From assembly GCF_001957135.1 (NCBI RefSeq), contig NZ_MPHK01000013.1:59114-123113 (forward strand): DNA of 64,000 nt. The letters are read 5' to 3'. How positions within the stretch are numbered: the first letter of the stretch is position 1; every line of letters starts with the position of its first letter. The notes under the pieces are model-generated. The model was not told the origin of the DNA. It did no database searches and saw only the letters and a list, made by a program, of their open reading frames with translations. The translations under genes were made by a program, and so were the position numbers. This stretch comes from Shewanella sp. UCD-KL21. GTDB lineage: Bacteria > Pseudomonadota > Gammaproteobacteria > Enterobacterales > Shewanellaceae. Below, piece after piece: positions 17,740-27,882 of the stretch.

Positions 17740-20037
17740 ATGCAGATCCGTTATTTCCTGGCATTAAGCCTGTTACCAAACCTAGTCTTGGCGCAAGAGT
17801 CTCCTGAAATAGAAGAGGCTCAACTTCAGTGTGCAGTGCAGGCCCCCGTTTCACCGTCGATAAACGACCGTGATAGCATTAGCAATATTTCAGCTGAAGA
17901 TATTGTCATTATTTCCGATCGCTCTGAAGCAGCCATGGGCGATAAAGCCCAATTTTCAGGTAATGTCAGTTTCAGCCAAGGTAGTCGTCATATCAGTGCG
18001 GACGAAGCCATCTTAGATCAAAAAAATGAGCAATTAGATGCTAATGGCAATCTGATTTTCAGTGATGAGCAATTTACCGTAACCGCAGATTCATTAAATG
18101 CGCAAATGCTGACCAACAGCGCCACCCTTACAGGGGCTAAGTATTGGCTTAATGGCCAACAAATTAATGGCGATGCTCAGCAATTAAAAATTACCGAACA
18201 AAACAATTTAGAGCTCAGTAACACCAATTTCACCACCTGCCCCCCTGGCGATAACTCTTGGCGCCTTGAAGCGAAAGAAATTCGCATCGACAGCAGTGAA
18301 GAATGGGGCGAGATCTGGGATGCTAAATTACGCATAGCCGATGTACCTATTATGTACATACCCTATATGACCATTCCGGTTTCAGATAAAAGAAAGTCAG
18401 GCTTCTTATTCCCCGGTTTTAGCACCAGTACCACCAATGGCGTTGAAGTCAGTGTGCCTTATTATTGGAATATTGCCCCAGAATACGACTTAACCTTTAC
18501 TCCAACCTATATGTCAGCCCGAGGGTTTTACAGTAAAACAGAATTTCGATACTTAGCCGGTGAACAACAAGATGGTCAATTCAACTTTGAATTCCTTGCT
18601 AATGACGACAAATTAGATAATAGCCCTGATCGCTACCTTTATCATTGGCGCCATCAAGGTGCAATAAATGAAAACTGGCGTGTACAAGCCAATTTTACAG
18701 ATGTCTCAGACAATAACTATTTCAATGATCTCAGTTCTGATGTTAATCGCTCAACCGACAATCAGCTTTCACGTATCGGTGAAATTAGCTACTTTGAACG
18801 AGATTGGAACCTCGGCATGCGGGTACAAGATATTAAAGTTCTCGGCGAAGAAGAGAGCCCTTATCAGGTCATGCCTCAGCTGAACTTTAACTATCAGACT
18901 AATGATTTTTGGAATGGGTTAGATTTTAAATTCAATTCTGAGCTAACCAATTTTCAACATAAAGAAAATGACTATGCCACGGCAACACGTTTTCATATGG
19001 AGCCAAGTATAAGCTGGCCGATACAAGGGCCTGCAGGCTCTGTGACCAGTGAAGTTAAATTACTGCAAACCCAATACTGGCAAGACAACAATAACAGTAA
19101 CGATGAGCTGGATGACACGGTCAACCGAACCATTCCTCAGGTGCGAATTCACGGTCAAATTAATTTCGAACGTCAGTTAGCCATGCTTGGCAGTAATTAC
19201 AAACAAACCTTAGAGCCACAATTTCAATATTTATATGTCGGTTATGAAGACCAATCTAATATTGGTGTTTATGATACTGCCCAGCTACAAGAAGATTACT
19301 TTGGTTTATTTAGAGACCGCCGTTTTTCAGGCTTAGACCGAATAGCCGATACCAATCAAATGACCTTAGGCTTAACCACCCGCCTCTTTGATGAGGCCAA
19401 TGTTGAAAAATTTAAATTCAGCATCGGTCAAATTGTGTTTATTGAAGATAGTAAAATAAATAGTTACAACGACATAGAAGCGGATGCATCAACGTCGGTG
19501 CTGGCCGCTGAAATCGATGCCAATATGTATCAAGATTGGTTTATTAGTGGTGCAGTGCAATTTGATACCGAAAAAGGTGAGAATAAGAAAAGTGAAGTCA
19601 CCTTAGATTTTAGACCAAGTAATGACAAATTATTACAGTTTAGCTATCGCTATGTGCCTGACTTGCTTAACACCAACACGAATGACAGAGTGAACATATC
19701 TCAAATAGGTATGCGTACCTCATGGCCAATAAGTGATGATTTATATTTTGTCGGTAACTTTTATTACGACTTAAATGAATCAAGAAATATTGAAACCTAT
19801 ACTGGTGTCCAATACGAGTCTTGCTGCTGGGCAGTGCGCTTAAGTTACCATTACCGCATTAAAACTAATTACGATGATGATTTAAACCCAAGTTTAGATA
19901 GCCGAGAAGAGTTTGAAAGTGGTGTATACCTCAACTTTATCATTAAAGGCTTAGGTGGTTCTGGCCCTCTAGGTGTGGAAGACATGCTTGATGACGGATT
20001 ATTTAACTATCGTAAACCACTTTACTTGAGGAATTAG
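17740..20037 (+). CDS. lptD: LPS-assembly protein LptD
   Basis: LptD is the outer-membrane barrel that, with the lipoprotein LptE, inserts LPS into the outer leaflet. The 765-residue product has a signal peptide (FLALSLLPNLVLA), an N-terminal OstA/LptA-like beta-jellyroll (about residues 50-170) and a large C-terminal barrel. Cysteines near residues 31 and 166 and the adjacent pair in YESCCWAVRLSYHYR reproduce the four-cysteine disulfide pattern needed for function in E. coli. The end differs from the usual terminal Phe (KPLYLRN). It is followed after 122 bases by surA, whose product helps fold LptD, an arrangement conserved in gammaproteobacteria. Confidence 0.97.
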   Translation: MQIRYFLALSLLPNLVLAQESPEIEEAQLQCAVQAPVSPSINDRDSISNISAEDIVIISDRSEAAMGDKAQFSGNVSFSQGSRHISADEAILDQKNEQLDANGNLIFSDEQFTVTADSLNAQMLTNSATLTGAKYWLNGQQINGDAQQLKITEQNNLELSNTNFTTCPPGDNSWRLEAKEIRIDSSEEWGEIWDAKLRIADVPIMYIPYMTIPVSDKRKSGFLFPGFSTSTTNGVEVSVPYYWNIAPEYDLTFTPTYMSARGFYSKTEFRYLAGEQQDGQFNFEFLANDDKLDNSPDRYLYHWRHQGAINENWRVQANFTDVSDNNYFNDLSSDVNRSTDNQLSRIGEISYFERDWNLGMRVQDIKVLGEEESPYQVMPQLNFNYQTNDFWNGLDFKFNSELTNFQHKENDYATATRFHMEPSISWPIQGPAGSVTSEVKLLQTQYWQDNNNSNDELDDTVNRTIPQVRIHGQINFERQLAMLGSNYKQTLEPQFQYLYVGYEDQSNIGVYDTAQLQEDYFGLFRDRRFSGLDRIADTNQMTLGLTTRLFDEANVEKFKFSIGQIVFIEDSKINSYNDIEADASTSVLAAEIDANMYQDWFISGAVQFDTEKGENKKSEVTLDFRPSNDKLLQFSYRYVPDLLNTNTNDRVNISQIGMRTSWPISDDLYFVGNFYYDLNESRNIETYTGVQYESCCWAVRLSYHYRIKTNYDDDLNPSLDSREEFESGVYLNFIIKGLGGSGPLGVEDMLDDGLFNYRKPLYLRN

Positions 20038-20159
20038 CCATCATTTGTGATAGATTGCTGAACCTACTGGAAAACAAACAGTCCTAATAAAAGATAACAA
20101 CACTGTATGTGGTATATATGCCACTGCAATTAAAACTAAAAGTGCCAAGGATTTCGTGG

Positions 20160-21464
20160 ATGAAACACTGTAAGAAAATGATTTTTGCTTTATTTACTTT
20201 GGCAATGAGCCAAGTAACCATCGCGGCGCCAGTTCCCCTCGACCGCGTATCAGTACAAATTAATGAGGGTATTATTCTTGAAAGTGAAATCACTCACATG
20301 GTGGCGTCGGTAAAAGCCAATGCGCTAAAAGCAGGCCAAGGCTTACCGTCAGATAATGCACTTCGCACTCAAGTTATTGAACGTTTAATTTTAACTCACT
20401 TGCAATTGCAAATGGCAGAGCGTATTGGTCTCTCTATTGGCGACTTACAACTTGATCAAACCATTGAGAATATTGCTAAAGAGCAAAAGCTCACGGTTTC
20501 TCAAATGCAACAACAAATTGAAAGCGAAGGTATGAGCTATGCACAATACCGTGAGCAATTACGCGAAGAAATCACCCTAGGTGAAATCCAACGTATTCAA
20601 GTTCAGCGTCGTATTCAAGTCTCGCCGCAAGAGATCAGTAACTTAGTTAAAATGATCCAAGAGCAAGGCTTAAAAGATGTTGAGTTCCAAGTTGGACATA
20701 TCTTAATTGAAGTGCCAAACAACCCAAGCAGTGAACAACTTGAAGCATCGAGCAAACGGGCGAATATCGTATTAGACCGCTTAAATGAAGGTGAAGATTT
20801 TCGCCGTACAGCTATCGCATCCTCATCAGGCCCTAAAGCGCTTGAAGGTGGTATCTGGGATTACATGAGCGTGAACGAAATGCCAACCTTGTTTGCAGAG
20901 GTGGTAACTGACGCTAAAACGGGTGATGTCATTGGCCCAATTAAAAGTGCTTCAGGTTTTCATATTATTAAAATTATGGACGCTCGCGGCCTGCAAACCA
21001 AAGAAATTAATGAAGTCAGATCACGTCATATTTTGCTAAAACCGTCACCGATTCTTTCAGAAGATCGTGCTAAAGCAATGCTAGAAAGCTTCTTAACTCA
21101 AGTTCGTTCAGGCGAAGCTGATTTTGCAGCACTTGCGCGCCAATACTCTGAAGATCCAGGTTCAGGGGCAAAAGGTGGTGAATTAGGCTGGGCAGAACCG
21201 ACAGTATATGTACCTGAGTTTGCTCAAACATTATCAAGCTTAGAAATTAATGAGTATAGTGAACCCTTTAGAACAACCCATGGATGGCACATCGTTCAAC
21301 TTGAAGAAAGACGTAAAACTGATGCTACAGCTCAGTTTAATAGCAATCGTGCTCACCAGTTGATTTATCGTCGTAAGTTCAATGAAGAACTGCAAAACTG
21401 GTTAGATGAAATGCGTTCAGAAGCCTATATTGAAGTTTTTGAACCTGAGAGTACTCGAGGTTAA
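20160..21464 (+). CDS. surA: Periplasmic chaperone and peptidyl-prolyl isomerase SurA
   Basis: SurA carries nascent outer-membrane proteins, including LptD, across the periplasm. I chose ATG 20160, which begins a signal peptide (KKMIFALFTLAMSQVTIAA) and has AAGGA 8 bases upstream, over in-frame starts at 20109 and 20118. This gives 434 residues. An N-terminal chaperone domain (NEGIILESEITHMV) is followed by two parvulin domains (VGHILIEVPNNPSSEQ near 180; RSRHILLKPSPILSEDR and ARQYSEDPGSGAKGGELGW near 290-340), then a short C-terminal helix. It sits between lptD and pdxA, with pdxA beginning 9 bases after its stop. Confidence 0.97.
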   Translation: MKHCKKMIFALFTLAMSQVTIAAPVPLDRVSVQINEGIILESEITHMVASVKANALKAGQGLPSDNALRTQVIERLILTHLQLQMAERIGLSIGDLQLDQTIENIAKEQKLTVSQMQQQIESEGMSYAQYREQLREEITLGEIQRIQVQRRIQVSPQEISNLVKMIQEQGLKDVEFQVGHILIEVPNNPSSEQLEASSKRANIVLDRLNEGEDFRRTAIASSSGPKALEGGIWDYMSVNEMPTLFAEVVTDAKTGDVIGPIKSASGFHIIKIMDARGLQTKEINEVRSRHILLKPSPILSEDRAKAMLESFLTQVRSGEADFAALARQYSEDPGSGAKGGELGWAEPTVYVPEFAQTLSSLEINEYSEPFRTTHGWHIVQLEERRKTDATAQFNSNRAHQLIYRRKFNEELQNWLDEMRSEAYIEVFEPESTRG

Positions 21465-21473
21465 GCTAACTTA

Positions 21474-22460
21474 ATGACAATACGTATTGCGATTACGCCG
21501 GGTGAACCGGCGAGTATCGGCCCCGACCTTGTGATTCAACTTGCTCAGCAGCCATGGCCTGCTGAGCTAGTTGTTTGTGCCGACCCAGAATTATTAACTA
21601 GCCGAGCAAAAATGCTTGGCTTGCCGCTGACATTAAGACCTTACCAGCCAACATTACCAGCAAAGCCCCAAGAGGCTGGCACTTTAACTATTGCGCCATT
21701 TACTCTTGCCGCTGAAGTTGAATGCGGTAAATTAAATGAGCTTAACAGTGAATATGTGGTCGACACCTTGCGCTATGCGGGTGAGAAAAACATGACCAAT
21801 GAATTTGAAGCTGTGGTAACGGGCCCTGTTCATAAAGGTATTATTAATCAAGCGGGTATACCTTTTAGCGGCCATACTGAGTTTTTTGCATTACAAGCAA
21901 ATTGCCAAGATGTGGTAATGATGCTGGCAGCGCCAGGTCTGCAGGTGGCATTAATGACCACCCACATTCCACTGGCTTATGTTGCAAAAGCCATTACACG
22001 CGAGCGTTTACATCATATAATACAAATCTTGCACAGTGAGTTAGTGCAAAAGTTTGGCATTACTTCACCTAAAATATACGTCTGCGGCCTTAATCCGCAT
22101 GCTGGTGAAGATGGACACTTAGGCCGAGAAGAGATCGATATCATGATCCCTGCTCTTAATGAACTTAGAGAGCAAGGTATTGATATTGTAGGTCCATTAC
22201 CTGCAGATACTTTATTCCAGCCTAAATACTTACAAGAAGCAGATGTGGTTCTTGCTATGTATCACGACCAAGGACTTCCAGTACTTAAATCTTTAGGTTT
22301 TGGAAAATCGGTTAACATTACCTTAGGTCTTCCGTATATCAGAACCTCTGTCGATCATGGCACAGCTTTAGAGCTAGCCGGAACCGGTGAAGCTGATAGT
22401 GGTAGTTTTACCTGTGCATTAAATAAAGCCATTGAATTGGCCTCAAAAGTAAGTAGTTAA
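21474..22460 (+). CDS. pdxA: 4-hydroxythreonine-4-phosphate dehydrogenase PdxA
   Basis: PdxA oxidises 4-phosphohydroxy-L-threonine in the DXP-dependent route to pyridoxal phosphate. The 328-residue product opens with [17 protein letters not shown] and carries the metal-binding histidines in [26 protein letters not shown] and [17 protein letters not shown], all family signatures. Length equals the usual 329. It begins 9 bases after surA and ends 6 bases before rsmA, so it belongs to a surA-pdxA-rsmA transcript as in E. coli. Confidence 0.97.
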   Translation: MTIRIAITPGEPASIGPDLVIQLAQQPWPAELVVCADPELLTSRAKMLGLPLTLRPYQPTLPAKPQEAGTLTIAPFTLAAEVECGKLNELNSEYVVDTLRYAGEKNMTNEFEAVVTGPVHKGIINQAGIPFSGHTEFFALQANCQDVVMMLAAPGLQVALMTTHIPLAYVAKAITRERLHHIIQILHSELVQKFGITSPKIYVCGLNPHAGEDGHLGREEIDIMIPALNELREQGIDIVGPLPADTLFQPKYLQEADVVLAMYHDQGLPVLKSLGFGKSVNITLGLPYIRTSVDHGTALELAGTGEADSGSFTCALNKAIELASKVSS

Positions 22461-22466
22461 ATTTTA

Positions 22467-23273
22467 ATGAGCAATAAAGTACATTTAGGCCACACGGCCA
22501 GAAAGCGTTTTGGACAAAACTTTTTAACTGATGAAAGTGTGATCAGTCGGATCGTGGGCGCCATCTCGCCAGATAATGACCATGTTATGGTTGAAATTGG
22601 CCCAGGCCTTGGCGCATTAACTGAACCTGTTGCTGAATCAGTTGATTGCTTAACTGTGGTCGAATTAGATAGAGACTTAGTCGAGCGTTTAGAAAACCAC
22701 CCAGTATTAAAGCATAAGCTTAATATCAATCAGGGTGATGCACTGAACTTCGACTTTAGCCAGTTGCAACAAGACGGCAAAAAGATGAAAGTATTTGGTA
22801 ATTTACCGTACAACATCTCAACGCCGTTAATGTTTCACTTATTTGAGTTCGCTGAAATAATTGAAACCATGCACTTTATGCTACAAAAAGAAGTGGTTTT
22901 GCGCCTTTCTGCAAGTCCTGGCACTAAAGCTTATGGCCGCCTAACAGTGATGGCACAGTACTACTGTAAAGTCGTACCTGTACTTGAAGTGCCGCCACAA
23001 AGCTTTACTCCGGCGCCAAAAGTCGACTCTGCTGTGGTACGTTTATTGCCATACGATGTAAAGCCATTCCCATGTAAAGATGTCACTGTTTTACGTCATC
23101 TATGTACCACAGCCTTTAATATGCGCCGTAAAACACTGCGGAACAACTTAAAGCACATGATAACAGATGACGAGTTCAGCGCGCTGAACATTGATTCGAC
23201 TCTTCGACCGGAGCAAATAACAGTCGAGCAGTATGTGGCACTTGCAAATTTAGTTTGCGATAAAAATCTATAA
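22467..23273 (+). CDS. rsmA: 16S rRNA (adenine1518/1519-N6)-dimethyltransferase RsmA (KsgA)
   Basis: RsmA dimethylates two adjacent adenosines in helix 45 of 16S rRNA late in 30S assembly; its loss gives kasugamycin resistance. The 268-residue protein has [19 protein letters not shown] at the start, the SAM-binding [12 protein letters not shown] and the catalytic NLPYNIST, all standard. It follows pdxA by 6 bases. A hairpin with a T-rich tail directly after its stop suggests that part of the transcription ends here before apaG. Confidence 0.97.
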   Translation: MSNKVHLGHTARKRFGQNFLTDESVISRIVGAISPDNDHVMVEIGPGLGALTEPVAESVDCLTVVELDRDLVERLENHPVLKHKLNINQGDALNFDFSQLQQDGKKMKVFGNLPYNISTPLMFHLFEFAEIIETMHFMLQKEVVLRLSASPGTKAYGRLTVMAQYYCKVVPVLEVPPQSFTPAPKVDSAVVRLLPYDVKPFPCKDVTVLRHLCTTAFNMRRKTLRNNLKHMITDDEFSALNIDSTLRPEQITVEQYVALANLVCDKNL

Positions 23274-23277
23274 TTCT

Positions 23278-23311
23278 AAGGGCACTTTTCATTGAAAGTG
23301 CCCTTTCGTTT
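23278..23311 (+). terminator. Intra-operon terminator or attenuator between rsmA and apaG
   Basis: The stem AAGGGCACTTT pairs with AAAGTGCCCTT around a six-base loop and is followed by TCGTTTTT. It ends 12 bases before the apaG start, so it would separate rsmA from apaG-apaH unless read through. Confidence 0.75.
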
Positions 23312-23323
23312 TTAGGAAGTTTA

Positions 23324-23704
23324 ATGTCCTCTGTAGCCCCCAAAATTAAAATAAAAGTTGAGACTAATTATTTAGAAGAGCAGTCATCAGCAGCAGAATC
23401 AAAATATTTATTCAGTTATACCATTACCATCATTAACCTGAGCGACATTGCAGTGACACTTAAAGATCGGCACTGGATTATTACTGACTCAAACGGTGAA
23501 AAAAGTGAAGTGCAAGGCCCTGGTGTGGTCGGAGAAACTCCGACTATCGAGCCCAACACAGCTTACCAATACTCAAGTGGCACAGTATTAGAAACACCCG
23601 TTGGTTTTATGGAAGGCACATACGGCATGATCAGCGCCCAAGGTGAAGCTTTTAAAGCTGTAATCCCAACCTTTAGATTAGCTATTCCTGGGATTTTACA
23701 ATAA
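23324..23704 (+). CDS. apaG: ApaG domain protein (CorD)
   Basis: This 126-residue protein has the fibronectin-like ApaG fold and the conserved segments YTITIINLSDIAVTLKDRHWIITD and GEKSEVQGPGVVGETP, followed by YSSGTVLETPVGFMEGTYG. ApaG is linked to Co2+/Mg2+ homeostasis phenotypes and pyrophosphate binding, but its precise function is unsettled. An AGGAAG ribosome site precedes the ATG. It lies 4 bases before apaH, and the two are almost certainly co-translated. Confidence 0.95.
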   Translation: MSSVAPKIKIKVETNYLEEQSSAAESKYLFSYTITIINLSDIAVTLKDRHWIITDSNGEKSEVQGPGVVGETPTIEPNTAYQYSSGTVLETPVGFMEGTYGMISAQGEAFKAVIPTFRLAIPGILQ

Positions 23705-23708
23705 TCCT

Positions 23709-24527
23709 ATGGCACATTATTTTGTTGGCGATATACAAGGCTGTTTTGAAGAGTTACAACTGATCCTCGCTAAAGTGGACTTTAACCCTTCAAAGGATGA
23801 ACTATGGGCTGTAGGTGATTTAGTCGCCAGAGGTAATGGCTCCTTACAAACTTTACGCTATTTAAAATCATTAGAGGCCAGTGCCAAAATAACTTTGGGT
23901 AATCACGACCTGCATCTATTAGCCCTTAACGGCAACATTAAAAGACCCAACCCCAAAGATAAGCTTGCTGAATTGCTAAGCGCTGATGATTTACCCGACT
24001 TGATTGCTTGGATAAGAAAACAACCGTTGGTGCAAACACTGCCCTCCCACAATATCATCATGAGCCATGCAGGCATTCCACCGCAATGGGACTTAGCGAC
24101 CTTACTCACAGAAGCGAATGCAGTGAGCCAAGCATTACAGCAAGATGATTATATCGATTCACTTATTGCAAAAATGTACACTGACCAAGCAGATCTTTGG
24201 GACAGTGCAGCCACAGGCTTACCAAGACTGCGATATTGCATCAATGCTCTAACGCGAATGCGCTATTTGTTTGCTGATGGCAGTTTAGACTTTAAATGTA
24301 AATCCCCTATTCAAGACAAACCACCACAACTCACGCCTTGGTTCGAATTCAACTCCCCCTTAAAACAAAGCCACACTTTGGTATTTGGTCATTGGGCGGC
24401 GTTAATGGGCGTGGTTAACCAGCCAAATATGCAAGCACTGGATACAGGATGTTGCTGGGGAGAGCATTTAACCCTATGGCATTTAGAAACCAACGAAAAA
24501 ATACAACAGCACAAAATAAAATCATAA
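23709..24527 (+). CDS. apaH: Symmetrical bis(5'-nucleosyl)-tetraphosphatase ApaH
   Basis: ApaH splits Ap4A into two ADP and also decaps Np4-capped RNA. The 272-residue metallophosphatase carries the PPP-family motifs YFVGDIQGCFEEL, WAVGDLVARGNGSL, ITLGNHDLHLLAL and the later His in IMSHAGIPPQW. Length fits the family (about 270-280). It is the last gene of the lptD-apaH block; downstream is the promoter region of the chemotaxis receptor. Confidence 0.96.
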   Translation: MAHYFVGDIQGCFEELQLILAKVDFNPSKDELWAVGDLVARGNGSLQTLRYLKSLEASAKITLGNHDLHLLALNGNIKRPNPKDKLAELLSADDLPDLIAWIRKQPLVQTLPSHNIIMSHAGIPPQWDLATLLTEANAVSQALQQDDYIDSLIAKMYTDQADLWDSAATGLPRLRYCINALTRMRYLFADGSLDFKCKSPIQDKPPQLTPWFEFNSPLKQSHTLVFGHWAALMGVVNQPNMQALDTGCCWGEHLTLWHLETNEKIQQHKIKS

Positions 24528-24536
24528 ATAAATTAT

Positions 24537-24563
24537 TAAACTTTCCAGTAACAAAGCCGATAC
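24537..24563 (+). promoter_or_regulatory. Sigma-28 (FliA) promoter of the chemotaxis receptor gene
   Basis: TAAA at 24537-24540, a spacer of exactly 15 bases, then GCCGATAC at 24556-24563. This matches the FliA consensus TAAA-N15-GCCGATAA except for the final base. It lies about 85 bases upstream of the receptor ATG, so the receptor is expected to belong to the late flagellar regulon. Confidence 0.8.
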
Positions 24564-24647
24564 AGTTATTGGATCTCTAATGATCATACTGCCCTGAGTG
24601 ATCAAAGAGATAAATTCGGGATAAAATAATAACAGCCGGAGTATGCT

Positions 24648-26669
24648 ATGAAAATTAATGTTGCCACCAGAGTAATTGGCGGTTTTACCGTTGTTACTCT
24701 TCTTCTGATTGTTTTAGGTGGCGTATCTTTACTCACCAACAAAACCATTAAAGATAGTACAAGTACCCTACAACAAGTCAGTTTACCTGCACTTACTGCT
24801 ACAGGTGAGTTAACTCAAAACTTAAGTGCTCAGCAAATTCAAATTTTATTCGGCTACTACACTGACCAATCAGCTAAAATTCCTGCTGTTGAAAAAAATA
24901 TCAACAACGAATCTGTCGCATTTACTAAAAAATTAAACACATTATCAGGGTTAATTTCTGACAGACCAGAACTTGCCAATTACCTTTCTCAGTTAAAAAA
25001 TAGCTACCAGAGTTTTGAAAAAAATAGCGCCTTAATGCTCGAAGAGCATAAAAACTCCCTTATAAAACATGAGAAATTATTACAGTTGCGAGATGACCTA
25101 GAAAACAGTGCTGATGATGCATCTTCAATTTTATTAGACCTTATTGATCTAGAATTAAGCGACAATCCAACCAAACAAAGCATCGCTGCTTCTGCGGGCG
25201 CGGTAGATAATAACTTTATCAATATTATTACCACTATCTATGATTTAGTTGCCGCTAAAGAAAACAGCAAATATGACGTTATTGTAAAAGAGCTTGAGTA
25301 CATGCTCAGCGATACCCGCGGCAAGATTGATCATATCAACCTTCAAGGCCGCGGTATTATTAGCGATAGCACCCTTGAAGACTTAAACGCTGAAAGTGAT
25401 GCAGTATTTGCTTTAGTTACAGGTAATGACTCTATTATTGCTTTAAAGGGTCAGGCGTTAAAACATGCTCAAGCCGCAACGACAATGTTAGCAGCGACCG
25501 ATAAAGACCGTTTAAATGTCAATGCACGCATGAATGACTTAGCCAATACTATCGAAAACTTCACGGCGCAGATCAGTGACAGTGCGATAGACAATATTGA
25601 TGCTGCAAATATTCAAACAATGCTGGTGGTCATTCTAGCCATTATCGTCGCCATTATTGTCAGTTTTGCGGTGGTAAAACCGTTAACCCGCTCATTAGAA
25701 AAAGTTAATCAAGCGCTCAATATTCTCGCCTCTGGAGATTTAACTCATAAATTAGATGATTCGGGCCATGACGAGTTCGCGCTATTAGCTAAAAACTGTA
25801 ACAGCTTAGTGGATAGCTTAAGTGATTTGATCGTCGGTATTTTAGACCGCTCAAATCAATTGGCCGCCGCAGCGGAGCAAACCTCGGCAATTACCACCCA
25901 AACGACATCGGGTATTCAAGAGCAAAAAAATCAAGTGGATCAAGTGGCCACTGCGACAACAGAGCTAAGCTCTAGCGCTCAACAAGTTTCAATGAGCGCC
26001 GATCAAGCCCTTGAACAAATTAAGCAAGCCGATCAAGAAACTCAGCATATGCGTACACTTGCTGAAGAGAATAAAGTCACTATTCTTGCCTTAGCAGAAG
26101 AAGTCGCTAAAGCCGGCGTGGTGATCAATAAGGTCCATACCGATAGCGCATCAATCGGCTCTATTCTTGATGTAATTCGTGGTATTGCAGAGCAAACTAA
26201 CTTACTGGCATTAAACGCCGCGATTGAAGCTGCCCGCGCGGGTGAGCAAGGCCGTGGTTTTGCTGTTGTCGCCGATGAAGTGCGCAGTCTTGCTTCTAGA
26301 ACCCAAGAATCCACTAGCGAAATTCAGCAAATGATTGAAGTGTTACAACAAGGTGCACAACAAGCAGTGACGGTCATGGAATTAGGCCGCACACAAGCAA
26401 CCAGTTGCGTCGATAAAACAGAACAAGCTAACTTGGCCTTAGAAACCATTAGCCAATCAGTACATAAAGCTTATGACTCAGGTAATCACATTGCCCAAGC
26501 CGCTCAAGAGCAAAACTTGGTCAGTCAGCAAGTCTCTGAAATGCTAGAGCACATTGCTGCTATTTCAGAAGAAACCGCCATAGGCGCAGATCAAACAGCG
26601 CAATCAAGTCAGCAAGTGGCAATACTGTCTGAAGAGCTACAAAGCTCTGTGAAGGAATTTAAAGTTTAA
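24648..26669 (+). CDS. Methyl-accepting chemotaxis protein
   Basis: This 673-residue chemoreceptor has a first membrane helix ([17 protein letters not shown], residues 13-29), a long helical periplasmic domain of about 290 residues, a second helix ([19 protein letters not shown]) and a HAMP linker. The cytoplasmic signalling domain has the hairpin tip [20 protein letters not shown] near residue 520, which contacts CheA and CheW. It ends in SVKEFKV without a CheR-binding pentapeptide. The ligand is unknown; the extended sensor is all-helical, like the HBM or four-helix type. A sigma-28 promoter and a GGAG ribosome site precede it, and it is followed by a terminator. Confidence 0.95.
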   Translation: MKINVATRVIGGFTVVTLLLIVLGGVSLLTNKTIKDSTSTLQQVSLPALTATGELTQNLSAQQIQILFGYYTDQSAKIPAVEKNINNESVAFTKKLNTLSGLISDRPELANYLSQLKNSYQSFEKNSALMLEEHKNSLIKHEKLLQLRDDLENSADDASSILLDLIDLELSDNPTKQSIAASAGAVDNNFINIITTIYDLVAAKENSKYDVIVKELEYMLSDTRGKIDHINLQGRGIISDSTLEDLNAESDAVFALVTGNDSIIALKGQALKHAQAATTMLAATDKDRLNVNARMNDLANTIENFTAQISDSAIDNIDAANIQTMLVVILAIIVAIIVSFAVVKPLTRSLEKVNQALNILASGDLTHKLDDSGHDEFALLAKNCNSLVDSLSDLIVGILDRSNQLAAAAEQTSAITTQTTSGIQEQKNQVDQVATATTELSSSAQQVSMSADQALEQIKQADQETQHMRTLAEENKVTILALAEEVAKAGVVINKVHTDSASIGSILDVIRGIAEQTNLLALNAAIEAARAGEQGRGFAVVADEVRSLASRTQESTSEIQQMIEVLQQGAQQAVTVMELGRTQATSCVDKTEQANLALETISQSVHKAYDSGNHIAQAAQEQNLVSQQVSEMLEHIAAISEETAIGADQTAQSSQQVAILSEELQSSVKEFKV

Positions 26670-26692
26670 CCACCACACAAAAATCTAAATGT

Positions 26693-26718
26693 AAAAAAGG
26701 CTCTTTAGAGCCTTTTTT
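26693..26718 (+). terminator. Rho-independent terminator of the chemoreceptor gene
   Basis: The stem AAAAAAGGCTC pairs with GAGCCTTTTTT around the loop TTTA, with a T6 tail, 23 bases after the receptor stop. Confidence 0.9.
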
Positions 26719-26786
26719 ATTGCCTTTAAACCCTAATAGCTCCATGACTTAGCAATGATTTGCTGCATTAAAAAGTCATAAGCAAC

Positions 26787-26811
26787 AAAAAACCGCCCTA
26801 AGGCGGTTTTG
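26787..26811 (-). terminator. Rho-independent terminator of the DUF3718 gene
   Basis: The stem AAAACCGCC with its complement GGCGGTTTT encloses a short CTAA loop, and an A-run on its plus-strand left side becomes a T-run on the minus strand. It lies about 85 bases beyond the stop of the minus-strand gene at 26895. Confidence 0.75.
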
Positions 26812-26894
26812 GCAGTCAAAGCTATCAACTTTATTTATGCATAAGATTTCATTTGATAATTCACAATTGCTATCACCAAATTAATCAATACGCA

Positions 26895-27287
26895 TTACTC
26901 ACCGCTATTGATGCGATCTTGCACTGCAGCAGTAATAGCACTACCACTATGGCCATTGGTATTAGCCCAATCAAGAATGCTCTTCCCGTCGGCTTCTGGT
27001 GAACTTAAATCCCCAGCAGGAAGACGTTTAGCGATATACTCACCCACTTCAAATGAGTTTGCATTATAAGCGGTTCTTAATAAGCTTGCGCCATCACAAG
27101 AAACACCAGTATAGATATTACGTAATTTAACACGACTTTCTTTGAGTTTTTTACGTAGTCGATTTTTATCATTCGATTTAACGTAATCACAAATACTTGC
27201 CACAAGTTGATCGGTATCAGCGACTGCTGGGGTTGAAACTGAAGATGCTGCAATTAGGACGGCGACGGCCACAGGCATTAAACGCAT
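26895..27287 (-). CDS. DUF3718-family secreted protein
   Basis: This 130-residue protein has a signal peptide (VAVAVLIAASSVSTPAVA, cut before DTDQ) and a mature part with LVASICDYVKSNDKNRLRKKLKESRVKLRNIYTG-type composition and VSCDGASLLRTAYNAN. That is the pattern of DUF3718, a small periplasmic family seen in Shewanella and relatives. Two cysteines may form a disulfide. The tail resembles an ankyrin-like turn (DGKSILDWANTNGHSG). The function is unknown. The ribosome site AAAGGAG is good. It is transcribed toward the chemoreceptor and is separate from folA. Confidence 0.75.
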   Translation of the reverse strand: MRLMPVAVAVLIAASSVSTPAVADTDQLVASICDYVKSNDKNRLRKKLKESRVKLRNIYTGVSCDGASLLRTAYNANSFEVGEYIAKRLPAGDLSSPEADGKSILDWANTNGHSGSAITAAVQDRINSGE

Positions 27288-27367
27288 CTGATACTCCTTT
27301 GTAGGTATTATTATTTTCAGCTTACCATCGAGGGTAAACCTCTATTCAGGGTAAAACAGCTTGTAAT

Positions 27368-27850
27368 TTAACATTTTTTCACGAAAGTGTTAAAGCTATA
27401 TTGCAATTGTGCTGCATTAACCTGGTTAACCTTATCTTGTAACGTCCAGCTGCCATCATCCCACTCAGGGAAAAAAGTATCGCCATCAACAGTTAGCTCG
27501 ATGAAGGTTAGATATAATATATCGGCCAGCGGTAAAATTTCTTTATAGAGTTGCCCACCACCAATGACAACTAATTCATCACATCCTGTAACAAGTTGTT
27601 TGGCTTGCTCAAATGAACTCACACATGAAACGCCTTCAATGTGATAATCTGCTTGGCGGCTGATGACAATATTATGCCTACCAGGAAGCGGTCTACCAAT
27701 GGATTCAAAGGTTTTACGTCCCATCACCACAGGCTTACCTAAAGTCATCGCCTTAAAATGCTTTAAATCTTCAGGTAAGTGCCAAGGCATTTTATTATCT
27801 TTACCAATCACACGGTTATTGGCCATGGCGGCTATCATTGCGATGCGCAT
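27368..27850 (-). CDS. folA: Dihydrofolate reductase FolA
   Basis: FolA reduces dihydrofolate to tetrahydrofolate with NADPH and is the trimethoprim target. The 160-residue chromosomal-type enzyme shows IAAMANNRVIGKDNKMPWHLPEDLKHFK (active-site Trp-His-Leu-Pro and Asp/Glu region), VVMGRKTFESIGRPLPGR and VIGGGQLYKEILPLAD. Size equals the E. coli enzyme (159). It lies downstream of yjjP-yjjB on the same strand, 32 bases after the yjjB stop, and may be read from the obgE-side promoter or its own. Confidence 0.96.
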   Translation of the reverse strand: MRIAMIAAMANNRVIGKDNKMPWHLPEDLKHFKAMTLGKPVVMGRKTFESIGRPLPGRHNIVISRQADYHIEGVSCVSSFEQAKQLVTGCDELVVIGGGQLYKEILPLADILYLTFIELTVDGDTFFPEWDDGSWTLQDKVNQVNAAQLQYSFNTFVKKC

Positions 27851-27882
27851 GTAAAAATCCTTATTTGATGCTGTAACTAGGG

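Noticed and set aside
20109..20159. Earlier starts for surA (GTG 20109, ATG 20118)
   Set aside because: They would put 17 or 14 polar/basic residues before the signal peptide and have no ribosome site; ATG 20160 has AAGGA 8 bases upstream.
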